Part shown: piece after piece, positions 34,838 to 43,848 of the stretch
How the letters are laid out: every line of letters begins with the position of its first letter
Numbering within the stretch: position 1 is the first letter of the stretch
DNA from: Methanothrix sp.
GTDB taxonomy: Archaea > Halobacteriota > Methanosarcinia > Methanotrichales > Methanotrichaceae
Assembly (NCBI GenBank): GCA_011620785.1
Contig: WOYM01000058.1
Location: 1 to 64,000, forward strand
DNA length: 64,000 nucleotides
Direction of reading: 5' to 3'
Program-made: the position numbers and the translations under genes
Notes under the pieces: model-generated
Told to the model about the DNA's origin: nothing
What the model saw: only the letters and a program-made list of their open reading frames with translations
The model's database searches: none

Positions 34838-35392
34838 TTACTCCTCCAAGCTGAGGTCCTCGGGGTAAAGATCGGCCTCATGCAAGAGATCGTTCCCTGC
34901 CAGATCATAGTATCCGGTGATCCTGAGTATGTCCAGACGGGATATCTCATAAGCTCCACCCCTTCGCTCCAGTGGGGGATTAACCTGGACCTCCTGCAAT
35001 GTTATTCCCGCCCCCCCCTCATTGTAGCGGTCGAATATCTGCCCCCAGGGGATGAGATGGGCAGTTCTGCTCTTCCCCACCCCATAACGCAGCTCCACCG
35101 CCAGTATGCCCTGACGGCCAGAACGGATAATGAAATCCGTCTCTCTCTCTATCTGATGGCCGCCTGAGGCCTCGCTGAAGTGCTGCTTGAAATAAAGCGA
35201 CCTGGTCTTGCGGGCATCAAGGCTTTTGCATTCGATTGCCAGGTAGTACTCAGCAATTTTGGAGTCCACCAGGATATCGGCCAGCTGGGTGGCAAACCGC
35301 GACTGTCGGAGCCGATAGGCTATGGCTTTAATGCCTTCACTCTCGAAGAAGGAGTTGAGAGAATTGACCATTGCCCACTCAAAGTCACCCAT
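34838..35392 (-). CDS. PD-(D/E)xK nuclease-like protein
   Basis: 184 residues. Residues 30-58 give an active-site pattern: Asp in LADILVDS, then about 15 residues on YYLAIECKSL, where E-x-K with strand context fits the PD-(D/E)xK fold. A basic segment with ARKTRSLYFKQHF follows. The second half is less conserved in pattern. Such a protein could resolve DNA structures or cut DNA; the exact class cannot be set. Six bases separate it from the rubrerythrin gene, so the two probably share a transcript. Confidence 0.55.
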   Translation of the reverse strand: MGDFEWAMVNSLNSFFESEGIKAIAYRLRQSRFATQLADILVDSKIAEYYLAIECKSLDARKTRSLYFKQHFSEASGGHQIERETDFIIRSGRQGILAVELRYGVGKSRTAHLIPWGQIFDRYNEGGAGITLQEVQVNPPLERRGGAYEISRLDILRITGYYDLAGNDLLHEADLYPEDLSLEE

Positions 35393-35527
35393 CAGTAGAG
35401 ATATTTCAAAGCCCTTATTAAAGTATCTTTTCCCATGTAATCACTTTCGCCCCTCCCTCATTGCTACACTTTATAGCCTTTGGACAGTAACACTTCCTGT
35501 TGCTCTCTGTGATGATTCATATTGTTA

Positions 35528-35632
35528 ATGGCATACGCAGGATTGATCGATATAGAGTTCAGCTACGGCGAACTGGGCTTGGCGATCCATCATCTCACCA
35601 GTCATCTGGCTGAGAGGGTTATCTTGATATGA
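35528..35632 (+). CDS. Possible 34-residue ORF
   Basis: ATG at 35528 to TGA at 35632. The product is neutral, with a mixed hydrophobic pattern (LIDIEFSYGELGLAIHHL). No clear ribosome binding site. It lies between the nuclease-like gene and thyA in a stretch otherwise without genes. May be a gene fragment. Confidence 0.2.
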   Translation: MAYAGLIDIEFSYGELGLAIHHLTSHLAERVILI

Positions 35633-35676
35633 TGAAAAGAGGATGAACAACACATGGACGGAGAGGTGGACAGATC

Positions 35677-36366
35677 TTGCCGCATACGGCATCATCAGAG
35701 CTGAAGAGCAATGGGCTGGGCAGGTTTATACGCGCCCGCTCCATCTCCGATGCCTGGCATCGAGGTCTGAACCTCATCTGGAGACAGGGTGAAGAGATCT
35801 CGGATGAGAGAGGGACCAAGATACGGGAGCTTCTATCCCTGCAGGTGGTGGTGGAGAATCCATATCAAGAGATGATTCCGGAGGAGTACTCCTGGAATGA
35901 GGAGCGCCTGGAGGAGTATGCCCATCAACTGCTCTGCGGCGACAATCCCGGATTTGAGTATACTTATGGCGAGAGGCTGCGCGCCTGGCGCCTGCCGGGC
36001 ACCCCCCCCCTGGATCAGATCGATATAGCCATTCAACGGCTGAAGGAATCTCCTGCCACCCGCCGGGCTACGGCAGTGACCTGGATCCCCCCGGTGGATG
36101 GGGAGAGGAATGAGGTCCCCTGCATGATCGTTGATGATTTCAAGTTGCGCGGCGGCAGGCTGCACCTGGCCATCTTCTTTCGCAGCCATGACTTCGCCGG
36201 GGCCTATCCCGCCAACCTCTACGGCCTGGCCAGACTGCTGGAATATGCCGCACGAGAAGTGGGTGCCCAGCCGGGCTCCATCTCCACCACCAGCTCCTCT
36301 GCCCACATCTATGAGCACGACTGGGACTGGATCGAGGAGATGCTCCTGGGAAGAGGCGAGGCATAG
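35677..36366 (+). CDS. thyA: Thymidylate synthase, archaeal ThyA type
   Basis: 229 residues from a TTG at 35677. The frame has a TGA at 35644 and no ATG before conserved sequence, and GGAGAGGTGG precedes the TTG at good distance. The catalytic Cys is in EVPCMIVDDF, followed by the conserved FFRSHDFAGAYPANLYGLARL segment with the dUMP-binding Arg-Ser and Asp. Archaeal ThyA proteins are shorter than bacterial ones and in methanogens use a tetrahydromethanopterin-type methylene donor. Confidence 0.92.
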   Translation: MPHTASSELKSNGLGRFIRARSISDAWHRGLNLIWRQGEEISDERGTKIRELLSLQVVVENPYQEMIPEEYSWNEERLEEYAHQLLCGDNPGFEYTYGERLRAWRLPGTPPLDQIDIAIQRLKESPATRRATAVTWIPPVDGERNEVPCMIVDDFKLRGGRLHLAIFFRSHDFAGAYPANLYGLARLLEYAAREVGAQPGSISTTSSSAHIYEHDWDWIEEMLLGRGEA

Positions 36367-36416
36367 ACCGGTCGAGCGAAAGGCATATCTGCATTTATCG
36401 AATACTCATTACGCTT

Positions 36417-37430
36417 ATGGTCGATAGCCTTCTGATGATCAAGGCAGAGGAGATCCACAAAAGGATAGAGGAGGGCAAGCCGGTTGAGTATGAGAATGTC
36501 ATCATCTACGGTGACCTGGACCTGCACAATCTGGACCTACCTTTGAACAGAAACAAGCGGAAGATCGTAGAATCGATAATCAAGATCGAGTACTCGGTGA
36601 TCAAGGGAAATGTGTTCTTCGACCACTCCGCCTTCCAGGGGCTGGTGGATTTTGACGGCACCGTATTCTCTCAGGCGGCCAACTTCTCTGACTCCTTTTT
36701 CCAGGGAGACGCCGGTTTCTCCCAGGCCCAGTTTCACGGGGAAGCCAACTTCTCCCGCGCTCACTTCACTACCGAGGCCAACTTCTCCCGAGCCAGGTTC
36801 AACGATGCCGACTTCGGCCGGGCAAAATTCCATCGCAGCTTTCACCTCTCCAATGCCAGGGTGTACACCCTGCGGCTCTCCGACGCCATCTTCGAAGAGG
36901 ACGCCAGCATCCACTTAAAGGACCTGAACTATAACCGCATTGTGGTCCGCTGGAACACCATCCGCGAACATCTGCCCTACAACGGCTCAGTCTATCTCAC
37001 CCTGATAAAGAACTTAAGAAACTTGGAGCAGTTCGAGGACGAGGACGACTGTTACTATCAGTATCGAAAGGAGAAGCATGCTCGGACCACGAAGGCATTT
37101 CCCAGAATCATCGACCGCCTTGCCTGGCTCTCCTGCGGCTATGGAGTCCGTCCATCCCACACCGTGATCCTCAGCCTGTCTCTGATCATCCTCTTCACAG
37201 CGATCTTCTGGGGAGCACATGCCCTGCAACCTTCTGCTTCTGCAAGCCCCGGCAGCAGCATATCGATAAACGATGCCTTCTACTTCAGCAGCATGTGGTT
37301 TCTTGGCCGGGCCCCCCAGAACATCAGCATCATTGAGGGCTTCGAGTTCCTGACCGTTTTTGAGACCCTGGCCGGATGGCTGCTAATGGCTCTCTTCCTT
37401 GTGACCATGAGCAAGGTGATGCTCCGGTGA
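36417..37430 (+). CDS. Pentapeptide-repeat protein with two-helix channel-like domain lacking a filter
   Basis: 337 residues. Residues 60-145 form a right-handed beta-helix of A[ND]F-type pentapeptides (AANFSDSFF, EANFSRAHF, DADFGRAKF). A helical linker with charged clusters follows, then two membrane helices (about 248-268 and 312-336) as in small ion-channel domains. Between them, where potassium channels have TxGYGD, the sequence reads SSMWFLGRAPQN, so a selectivity filter is absent. Homologs in methanogens often carry pentapeptides fused to an ion-channel module. This one may be a non-conducting sensor or scaffold. Not related to the RND gene downstream. Confidence 0.8.
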   Translation: MVDSLLMIKAEEIHKRIEEGKPVEYENVIIYGDLDLHNLDLPLNRNKRKIVESIIKIEYSVIKGNVFFDHSAFQGLVDFDGTVFSQAANFSDSFFQGDAGFSQAQFHGEANFSRAHFTTEANFSRARFNDADFGRAKFHRSFHLSNARVYTLRLSDAIFEEDASIHLKDLNYNRIVVRWNTIREHLPYNGSVYLTLIKNLRNLEQFEDEDDCYYQYRKEKHARTTKAFPRIIDRLAWLSCGYGVRPSHTVILSLSLIILFTAIFWGAHALQPSASASPGSSISINDAFYFSSMWFLGRAPQNISIIEGFEFLTVFETLAGWLLMALFLVTMSKVMLR

Positions 37431-37440
37431 GGGGGATTCT

Positions 37441-37575
37441 TCCTCCGCTCAATCCGCCCTCTGGGCGGCCGATATTTAAGGCCTGAAGGGCGGCCCAGAG
37501 TTCATCGATCAGCACTGGCTTGGAGATATAACCATCCATACTGGCTCGGGAAGATCCCAGGCTCTGGCAGTTCAA
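37441..37575 (-). pseudogene. Second response-regulator receiver tail
   Basis: The minus strand reads ASMDGYISKPVLIDELWAAL and continues in frame for a while without more domain structure. The invariant Lys-Pro of the receiver is clear. Its N-terminal part is missing; the plus-strand RND gene starts directly beyond. A similar tail lies at 32908-32994. Confidence 0.6.
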
Positions 37576-37596
37576 AGAGGAAACGAGGCATATGCA

Positions 37597-38824
37597 ATGA
37601 ACGGCTCAGAACAGCTCGGCCGGTGGATCTCAGATAATCCCATAATTATCATCTTTGCCACACTGCTCATCACCCTCAGCGCCGTCCACTATGCCCAACA
37701 GATCGAGATGCAAGGGCTGACCACCGAGAGCATGGTGGGCAAGGAATCCGCTCTTTATCAGGTCTATGACCATCTCTATGTGCAGAACTTTGGAACTGCA
37801 TCCATCGCCGTATTGATCGAGGCGGATGACGTGGCAACGCCAGAGGTCCTTCGGGGGGACTGACAGCATCCAGCTGCTGGTGCAGGCCGATGATGTCACC
37901 GATCCGCAGGTGCTAGAGTGGATGGATGAGTTCTCCATCTATCTGAAAGGCTCCAGAGATCAGATATTGGGATATACGAGCATTGTCAGCTTGGCAAAAG
38001 AGGCAAACCAGGGAACTCTCCCCACGGATAGGACAATTATCCGAATGCTAATCGATGCCCTTCCTGCCAATTGGCGGGATATATACCTGGAGGGACACAA
38101 CACCGCCATAATCGACCTCAATGTAGGCCAAACCATAACCAACCTGGGCACTGAGGGCTCAGACCGGCTGATGAAAGAGATCGAGAAGGATATCGCCTGG
38201 AATCCTCCTCCTGCAGGGGTCTCGGTGAGAATGACGGGAGACGCAGTGGTGATGACCACGGTCATAACCGCCCTGACCAAAGGAAGGACGGAGATGACCC
38301 TCTTCGGACTCTTGCTGATATTCATAGTGCTCTTGGCGATTTACCGGGATCTGATAAAGGCCTTGCTTCCTGTGCTTCCCATGCTGGTGGTTATAGGCTG
38401 GATGGGTGGTGTAATGTACATATCAGGCATGAAATACACCCCCCTTACTGCGTGCCTGGGGGCTTTGATCCTGGGAGTGGGATCAGAGTATGCCATCCTG
38501 ATGATGGAGCGGTTCTATGAGGAGCTGGAGAAGATCGGCGATCCCAGAAAGGCCCTCTCCACAGCTACCAGGGCCATAGGCTCGGCATTGATCGCCTCAG
38601 GGCTTACCACAGTATTCGGATTTGCCGCCTTGATATCATCCCCATTTCTGATCACCAATAACTTCGGCATGGTGACCGTTCTGGCCATAGTGTTCGCCCT
38701 GGCCACCACCTTCACCGTATTTGTGGTGCTGATCTACCGCATGGAATTGAGAAGAGAGCTGGTGAAGAATGCGATTGCCGGAATATTCAAAGCCTTCCGG
38801 CTCATCCATCCAGAGGAGAGCTGA
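37597..38824 (+). pseudogene. Half-length RND superfamily (HAE3/MMPL) exporter with frameshift
   Basis: Two frames together give about 409 residues. The first (37597-37863) has TM1 and the start of the outer domain, ending after IEADDVATPEVLRG. The second (in frame from about 37840) resumes with a near-duplicate, VQADDVTDPQVLEW, then continues through the outer domain, five helices and the GVGSEYAILMMERF motif typical of MMPL/HAE3 pumps. The shift is at a GGGGGG run (37853-37858). Complete HAE3 pumps have two such halves; only the first is present. The repeated motif suggests a recombination join of two related genes rather than a simple frameshift. Confidence 0.75.
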
Positions 38825-39062
38825 TGGAAATGATTCCCATCATTTCGAGATTCTATATTGCCGGTCAAGTAGCAAGATACCCAAGATCTACTGTTAATAT
38901 GCAGGTCGACATTAGATGACCAAATAGAATTAGGGCGATTTGGGGAGAAATATCTCTGAAAGCCCGGCATAAGGGGCAACCCACAAAGCGAAAGGCTGCC
39001 GGATGTTTTCCGGCAGTTCGGCCTCGATAGTATCAAATTTGCAGTTTAAATGAGCTTCACCC

Positions 39063-39617
39063 TCAGGTCATGGCCATGAGCTCAAGCTTCACCCGGTCAG
39101 ATTCACCGGTCCCAGATGAGGATTCTACCTTTTGCGTATCCTCATCGGAGACATAGGACAAATAGAGCTTGCGCCTCTTGCCCTGGCTCATCTTGACATG
39201 CTTCGGATCAAGCTCTAAAGCGCGCTTCATCACGCTTATGACCGTTGTCTTATTCAGACCGAGCATGTCCACCAGCTCGCTGGTGGTATATCTGCCCGGC
39301 TTTTCCGCCATTATATCGATCAGAGATCGGGCATGATTATCCAGGGCCTTACCATCGCCTGAGCCTGACTCCACTGCAGCAGAAGGCCGGGCTTGCCTGG
39401 TGCGAAACTGGCTCTTCAGGTCGGATACCTCTTTGGATAAGCGGTCAACCTGATCGATCAGCCTGCCCAAAAGCTCGACATCGCTCTTCTTTGAGTCCAT
39501 GTCCCGAGACATCTTGTCGATAGCGGAGACGAGCATGATCATAGCCTGTGCTTCTCGACGATCTCTTTCAATCTCTTCGGCCTTTGTTTTGTATAGCTCT
39601 AAAAGCTCTTCGAACAT
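39063..39617 (-). CDS. Coiled-coil protein with C-terminal winged-helix domain
   Basis: 184 residues. Residues 1-70 are heptad-rich coiled coil (KAEEIERDRREAQAMI, LIDQVDRLSKEVSDLK). A flexible Ser/Gly linker follows, then a winged-helix-like domain (about 92-150; RYTTSELVDMLGLNKTTVISVMKRA) and a Ser/Glu tail. It may be a transcription regulator or chromosome-associated protein. No partner gene is evident. The family is not recognised beyond these domains. Confidence 0.65.
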   Translation of the reverse strand: MFEELLELYKTKAEEIERDRREAQAMIMLVSAIDKMSRDMDSKKSDVELLGRLIDQVDRLSKEVSDLKSQFRTRQARPSAAVESGSGDGKALDNHARSLIDIMAEKPGRYTTSELVDMLGLNKTTVISVMKRALELDPKHVKMSQGKRRKLYLSYVSDEDTQKVESSSGTGESDRVKLELMAMT

Positions 39618-39696
39618 TTATTGGCTACTCCTAGTATCTTCTAGTTCAATCTCATTTCGAAGCGAATTAAAAGGTTGCCGGACAAAGGGTCAACTG

Positions 39697-40560
39697 TCAA
39701 GGTATATAATACTTTTCTTGTAGTTCGCCCTGTCGGGAAGGAATAGATTTGTCCTGGCCGATAGATCCAGATTCTTTAATGACTCGGGGAAGGTCACGGA
39801 TGCTCTTGATGATGACACTGGCAGAATCCAGCAACCGCGGAGAGGGGCGAGTGTGCTGCTCTACCGTCAGGACCCCCAGGTCTGCCGCCTTCAAGGCATA
39901 GATATCATTCAAGCCATCGCCAACCATGACCACCTGGCCATACCTTTCCTTGAGCTCTGCTACAATCTCCTTCTTCCGCCAGGGGTTGGCGACTGGATTC
40001 ATTCGCGATGGATCTATGCCCAGATCGTCCAGGCTGTTCAGGCTCCTTCTGCTATCTCCTGAGGCCAGAAAAACATCCGCGCCCATGGCCTTTAAATCAT
40101 GCAGTACCCTCTCCAATCCAGGAAATGGAATGCCACCAGTGCTAATTGCATAGGCGATCTCCCCATGATCACGGTCAACGATGAATCCCGCAGTGCGATA
40201 GTTCCCCGGGCATTTCGCTTTCACTATTGCACAGGCCTCCTGCAGTTCGCGCATCTTGACCGGAGAGTTCTTCAGAATCCTCAAGACCTCATCTGGGGAG
40301 ATCTGAGAGGATGAGCAGCTGATCTTGATGCAATCCTCGCGACCCAAGACCAGCACCCTGATGGGATGGTCGGAATTGCAGGATATTATCATATCCGGAT
40401 CGATCTGAGGCACTACCAGTGCCCGGCCACTCTTCTCCATGATAAGCTCCCAGGTGACGACCTTCTCCAGGATAATATCTCCTGGTATGTCCTTGGCCAC
40501 GCGATACATCCTCATAATGGTCCCTGCTACATCCATGACCACAGCGAGATCCCCTGACAT
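39697..40560 (-). CDS. HAD-superfamily protein, P-type-ATPase-like soluble phosphatase
   Basis: Start chosen at 40560 (MSGDLAVVMDVAGT), 287 residues; the longer frame adds a segment without homology features. Motif I reads DVAGT, with Ala in place of the second Asp of ordinary DxDxT phosphatases; motif II is in LASGDSRRSL; motif III/IV is VMVGDGLNDIYALKAADLGV. The layout resembles soluble P-type-ATPase-like HAD proteins of methanogens. A cap region of about 110 residues lies between motifs I and II. Substrate unknown. Confidence 0.75.
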   Translation of the reverse strand: MSGDLAVVMDVAGTIMRMYRVAKDIPGDIILEKVVTWELIMEKSGRALVVPQIDPDMIISCNSDHPIRVLVLGREDCIKISCSSSQISPDEVLRILKNSPVKMRELQEACAIVKAKCPGNYRTAGFIVDRDHGEIAYAISTGGIPFPGLERVLHDLKAMGADVFLASGDSRRSLNSLDDLGIDPSRMNPVANPWRKKEIVAELKERYGQVVMVGDGLNDIYALKAADLGVLTVEQHTRPSPRLLDSASVIIKSIRDLPRVIKESGSIGQDKSIPSRQGELQEKYYIP

Positions 40561-40687
40561 CAGCCATGAGTTTGGGCAAAGGAATGAGATCAAACTATCG
40601 CCCCCCCAGTGCAATAACTTTTTTATCTAGAAGATCCAAATAGAACTCCAGTAAGAAAAATGGGGTAGGATTACGAGGGGAGTAGCG

Positions 40688-41389
40688 TTGGCTTTGTTGC
40701 TGATATTCCTCTTCTCCCTGGAGCAAACTGGCATTGCATCTGCTCTATCCGGACAGGTCCAGGAGGGGGATTTCACCAACGGCCTGAAGGTGGCAGGAAC
40801 GGGCTATTTCGAGGTTGGCGTCTCCGTAAAGGACAGAGACCTGGCTTTGGAGTATAACAGCTTCATGACCGGGGACGGCGACCTGGAGATGGATACAGGA
40901 ACCGTTGAATCCCAGAGAGCTGGGCGGCTGCCGGGCATGAGCAATGACTCAACTATTCCCCTGAACCTCTGGGAGAACACTCGGATCACCTACTCCGGCA
41001 CCGCCCCAATGGTGGGAACCAAGTACATCAACTCCAAATCCTTCTGGGGAGGAATAGGAGCTGAGGTTCAGGAGTCCTTCTCCGTCACCGAGATGGAGAG
41101 GGAGGGAAGCACATTCTTCGCCTCCACAAATCCTTCCTCTTATACGGCTGATCCGAATGAGATCGCACGGCTCCTCAGCACCAGCCCGGTTGACTCGGTA
41201 GGCATATCGACCAGGAACTCGTTTAATGGAACCTGGCAGACCGATGCCCATCTGCACAAGATGTTCTCCAAGGATGTCAAGGTGCACGAGTCCTTTACCG
41301 GCACATTCGATGTGGAAAAGAGGCTGGTCTTCCGGGACGATCCCTCTAAGGAGAAGCGAGAGGCGGGATGCGAGGGCATAGACTGCTAG
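40688..41389 (+). CDS. Hypothetical secreted protein
   Basis: 233 residues from a TTG start at 40688, preceded by GAGGGGAG. A signal peptide covers residues 1-20. The body is polar, beta-rich, with repeated aromatic-Gly strands (KVAGTGYFEVGVSV, WENTRITYSGTAP, HESFTGTFDVEKRL) and sequons. It ends with CEGIDC, a Cys pair that may form a disulfide. No family recognised; extracellular role inferred. Confidence 0.65.
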   Translation: MALLLIFLFSLEQTGIASALSGQVQEGDFTNGLKVAGTGYFEVGVSVKDRDLALEYNSFMTGDGDLEMDTGTVESQRAGRLPGMSNDSTIPLNLWENTRITYSGTAPMVGTKYINSKSFWGGIGAEVQESFSVTEMEREGSTFFASTNPSSYTADPNEIARLLSTSPVDSVGISTRNSFNGTWQTDAHLHKMFSKDVKVHESFTGTFDVEKRLVFRDDPSKEKREAGCEGIDC

Positions 41390-41495
41390 AGAGTTCATTC
41401 GATGAAAAGTCATGCTCCCCGGCCATGCCCGCGAGACGGAAAGGCTCTTCGCTGAATTATGTGGGCGAGGCACGGCAGCGATTATAGACTCTGTT

Positions 41496-41551
41496 CCTCT
41501 GCGTCTCTGTGGTTGGGTCAGAGCAAAGCGGTTCACCACCGAGGCGAAAAG
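41496..41551. repeat. Imperfect inverted repeat in the 41390-41676 gap
   Basis: Left arm CCTCTGCGTCTCTGTGGT (41496-41513), right arm ACCACCGAGGCGAAAAG (41535-41551), with about 12 of 17 pairs. Short palindromic texts of this kind (CTCTGTGGT...ACCACAGAG) recur in many prokaryotic intergenic regions. The rest of the gap, including a 60-codon frame at 41412, shows no credible gene. Confidence 0.35.
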
Positions 41552-41676
41552 ATACAGAGAATTTGTGGAAATTCACGGTTTTGCCATCGTCTAGATCAGA
41601 TATCTTATCTCATTGCCTTCATATGAACCTCATCTCAGAATAAGCCTTTTATAAACAAGAGGGAGGGATGGCCTAG

Positions 41677-41886
41677 GTGAGTGGATTGATTACCAATATC
41701 GATGCTAACGGCAGGGTTCAGCTTCCCCTAGCCATCAGATATGGCCTTGACTTATGCACTGGAGACAGGATTGCCATAGACCATTTAGGCGATGGGACCA
41801 TCATTCTCAAAAAGATCGATGATGGGGTTACTCTAAAAGGAGCAGACAGGTCAAATGCCAGGGCGGAAAGGCCATCCAGTAGCTGA
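41677..41886 (+). CDS. AbrB/SpoVT-type DNA-binding protein
   Basis: 69 residues from GTG 41677. The N-terminal 48 residues form a swapped-hairpin AbrB domain (NIDANGRVQLPLAIRYGLDL, then GDRIAIDHLGDGTIIL). The C-terminus is polar and probably disordered. Such proteins act as antitoxins or small regulators; no toxin-like gene is adjacent, so the partner and role are unknown. Confidence 0.75.
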   Translation: MSGLITNIDANGRVQLPLAIRYGLDLCTGDRIAIDHLGDGTIILKKIDDGVTLKGADRSNARAERPSSS

Positions 41887-41952
41887 AACATACAAATTGC
41901 CCTAATAGAGGAAAGGCCTAAACAGCGTCTGTTAAAAGCAAGAATTAACGGC

Positions 41953-41960
41953 AAAAAAAA
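41953..41960 (-). terminator. Oligo-T terminator of the tRNA-Arg gene
   Basis: Eight A on the plus strand, hence eight T on the minus strand, starting six bases after the tRNA 3' end. Typical stop signal for a stand-alone archaeal tRNA gene. Confidence 0.6.
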
Positions 41961-41965
41961 TGTTA

Positions 41966-42039
41966 CGGACCCGCCGGGATTCGAACCCGGGCCCGAGGCT
42001 CCGGAGGCCTCTATTCTATCCAGACTATACTACGAGTCC
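41966..42039 (-). tRNA. tRNA-Arg, anticodon CCG
   Basis: 74 nt. Acceptor GGACTCG pairs with CGGGTCC (one G-U). Anticodon stem GAGGC/GCCTC encloses the loop CTCCGGA, so the anticodon is CCG and the codon CGG. T arm CCGGG/CCCGG with loop TTCGAAT. Variable loop of four bases; CCA is not encoded. No intron is seen. It lies downstream of rpsJ on the same strand. Confidence 0.95.
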
Positions 42040-42170
42040 ACATCCCCTTTGATCTCATTCAATCCAGCATCCCATCCAATTAATGCCATGATACTGGAAC
42101 ATTCCTCTGAAAATTTAGAATGATATAGGCAGCGGGCTCTCTTCCCGGGAAGCACCCCTACCTACTGATC

Positions 42171-42479
42171 TTAGCTTTCCAGAACTATTTCTATATTCAC
42201 GTTTTTAGGAACCTGAATCCTCATGAGCTGGCGAAGAGCGCGCTCATCGGCATCTAGATCGATAAGCCTCTTGTGCACCCTCATCTCCCAGTGGTCCCAG
42301 GTAGCAGTCCCCTCTCCATCAGGGCTCTTTCTGCATGGTACAACCATTCTCTTAGTGGGAAGTGGGATGGGGCCCGCCATATGGACGCCCGTCCTCTGGG
42401 CAATCCCTTTGACCTGATTGCAGATATCGTCCAGCATCAAGGGATTGGTGCCAGAGAGCCGAATTCTTGCCTTTTGCAT
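42171..42479 (-). CDS. rpsJ: 30S ribosomal protein S10
   Basis: 102 residues, normal for archaeal S10. [30 protein letters not shown] and HKRLIDLDA are the family marks. It follows tuf by 23 bases that contain a run of seven T on the coding strand (42490-42496), which might attenuate transcription. The order fusA-tuf-rpsJ is standard; the usual upstream rpsL and rpsG are not here. Confidence 0.96.
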   Translation of the reverse strand: MQKARIRLSGTNPLMLDDICNQVKGIAQRTGVHMAGPIPLPTKRMVVPCRKSPDGEGTATWDHWEMRVHKRLIDLDADERALRQLMRIQVPKNVNIEIVLES

Positions 42480-42502
42480 GTTTTACACCAAAAAAAGTTG
42501 GT

Positions 42503-43777
42503 TCAGCGTGGTACCACGCTCATGCACATGCCGGCTGCGACGGTCGTGCCCATGTCCCTAATGGCGAACCTGCCCAGCTGGGGAATCTCCTTCACCGGCT
42601 CAATGACCATGGGCTTGGAGGGAGTGACCATGATGATGGCCGCATCTCCAGCCTTGATGAAGGCGGGATTCTCTTCCTTGACTGCACCGGACCTCGGGTC
42701 CAGCTTGGCCAGAATGGCTGTCAGGGTGCAGGCAATCTGAGCTGTATGGCAGTGGAATACAGGAGTGTATCCGGCGGATATAGCACTGGGATGCTGCAAT
42801 ACCACTATCTGAGCCTTGAACTCCTTGGCAACGGTCGGGGGCTTCTCCACCGATCCGCAGACATCTCCCCGGCGAATGTCCTTCTTGGAGACGCCGCGCA
42901 CATTCCATCCGATGTTATCACCGGGGAATGCCTCAGGCACCTCCTCGTGATGCATCTCAATGGACTTGACCTCGCCGGTCACATTTGCAGGCTGGAAGAC
43001 TATCTTATCGTTCTTTCTCATGACACCGGTCTCTACTCTGCCCACGGGCACAGTGCCCACGCCAGAGATGGTATAGACGTCCTGCACCGGTACGCGCAGA
43101 GGCAGGTTGGTGGGCTTATCCGGGACCTTGAGGTTGTTTAAGGCCTCGAGCAGGGTTGGGCCCTTGTACCAGGGCGTATTGGTGCTGGCTTTGGCCAGGT
43201 TATCTCCCATCAGGCCGGAGAGGGGTATGAATGGTATATCATCTACCTTGTATCCAACCATCTTGAGGAGCTTGCCTACCTCTTCCTTGACCTCGTTGTA
43301 CCTCTTCTCGTCAAATGGCGGAGTGGTAGCATCGATCTTGTTCATAGCCACAACCAGCTGGTTGACTCCCAGGGTCCTGGACAGGAATACGTGCTCCTTG
43401 GTCTGAGCCATGACCCCGTCGGGGACGGCCACGACCAATACGGCAGCATCTGCCTGGCTGGCCCCGGTGATCATGTTCTTCACGAAGTCCCTGTGGCCAG
43501 GGCAGTCCACCACGGTAAAGTAGTACTTGGCGGTATCGAACCGATGATGGGCGATGTCGATGGTAACGCCCCTCTCGCGCTCTTCCTTCAGGCTGTCCAT
43601 GACCCAGGCGAACTCGAAGGTTGCCTTGCCTTTGCTTGCGGCTTCTTTCCTATACTCATCAATGACGTGGGGGTCTACAGCCCCTGTCTCGAACATCAAT
43701 CTGCCTACGGTTGTCGACTTTCCGTGGTCGACGTGTCCAATGAATGCAAGATTGAGATGCGGCTTAGTATCTGCCAT
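42503..43777 (-). CDS. tuf: Elongation factor 1-alpha
   Basis: 424 residues. GTPase motifs: G1 [10 protein letters not shown]3 DCPGHRDF and G4 NKID, followed by two beta-barrel domains. It brings aminoacyl-tRNA to the ribosome. The Lys of GHVDHGKS and the switch I region RERGVTID are intact. Located 71 bases after fusA. Confidence 0.98.
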   Translation of the reverse strand: MADTKPHLNLAFIGHVDHGKSTTVGRLMFETGAVDPHVIDEYRKEAASKGKATFEFAWVMDSLKEERERGVTIDIAHHRFDTAKYYFTVVDCPGHRDFVKNMITGASQADAAVLVVAVPDGVMAQTKEHVFLSRTLGVNQLVVAMNKIDATTPPFDEKRYNEVKEEVGKLLKMVGYKVDDIPFIPLSGLMGDNLAKASTNTPWYKGPTLLEALNNLKVPDKPTNLPLRVPVQDVYTISGVGTVPVGRVETGVMRKNDKIVFQPANVTGEVKSIEMHHEEVPEAFPGDNIGWNVRGVSKKDIRRGDVCGSVEKPPTVAKEFKAQIVVLQHPSAISAGYTPVFHCHTAQIACTLTAILAKLDPRSGAVKEENPAFIKAGDAAIIMVTPSKPMVIEPVKEIPQLGRFAIRDMGTTVAAGMCMSVVPR

Positions 43778-43848
43778 AACTTATCTCCTCCAACTGGCAC
43801 TATCCATATTTTTCAGTATTTCTGCTTTTAATCCTTTCGAAGGGTCGC

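Noticed and set aside
38825..39062. Gene in the gap after the RND fragment
   Set aside because: Frames here are short, rich in stops and without pattern. A short GC-rich inverted repeat near 38998-39020 (GCTGCCGG...CCGGCAG) may be a terminator hairpin, but archaeal termination does not need one.
41412..41594. 60-codon frame in the gap before the AbrB gene
   Set aside because: Much of it is the translation of a palindromic CTCTGTGGT-type intergenic repeat.
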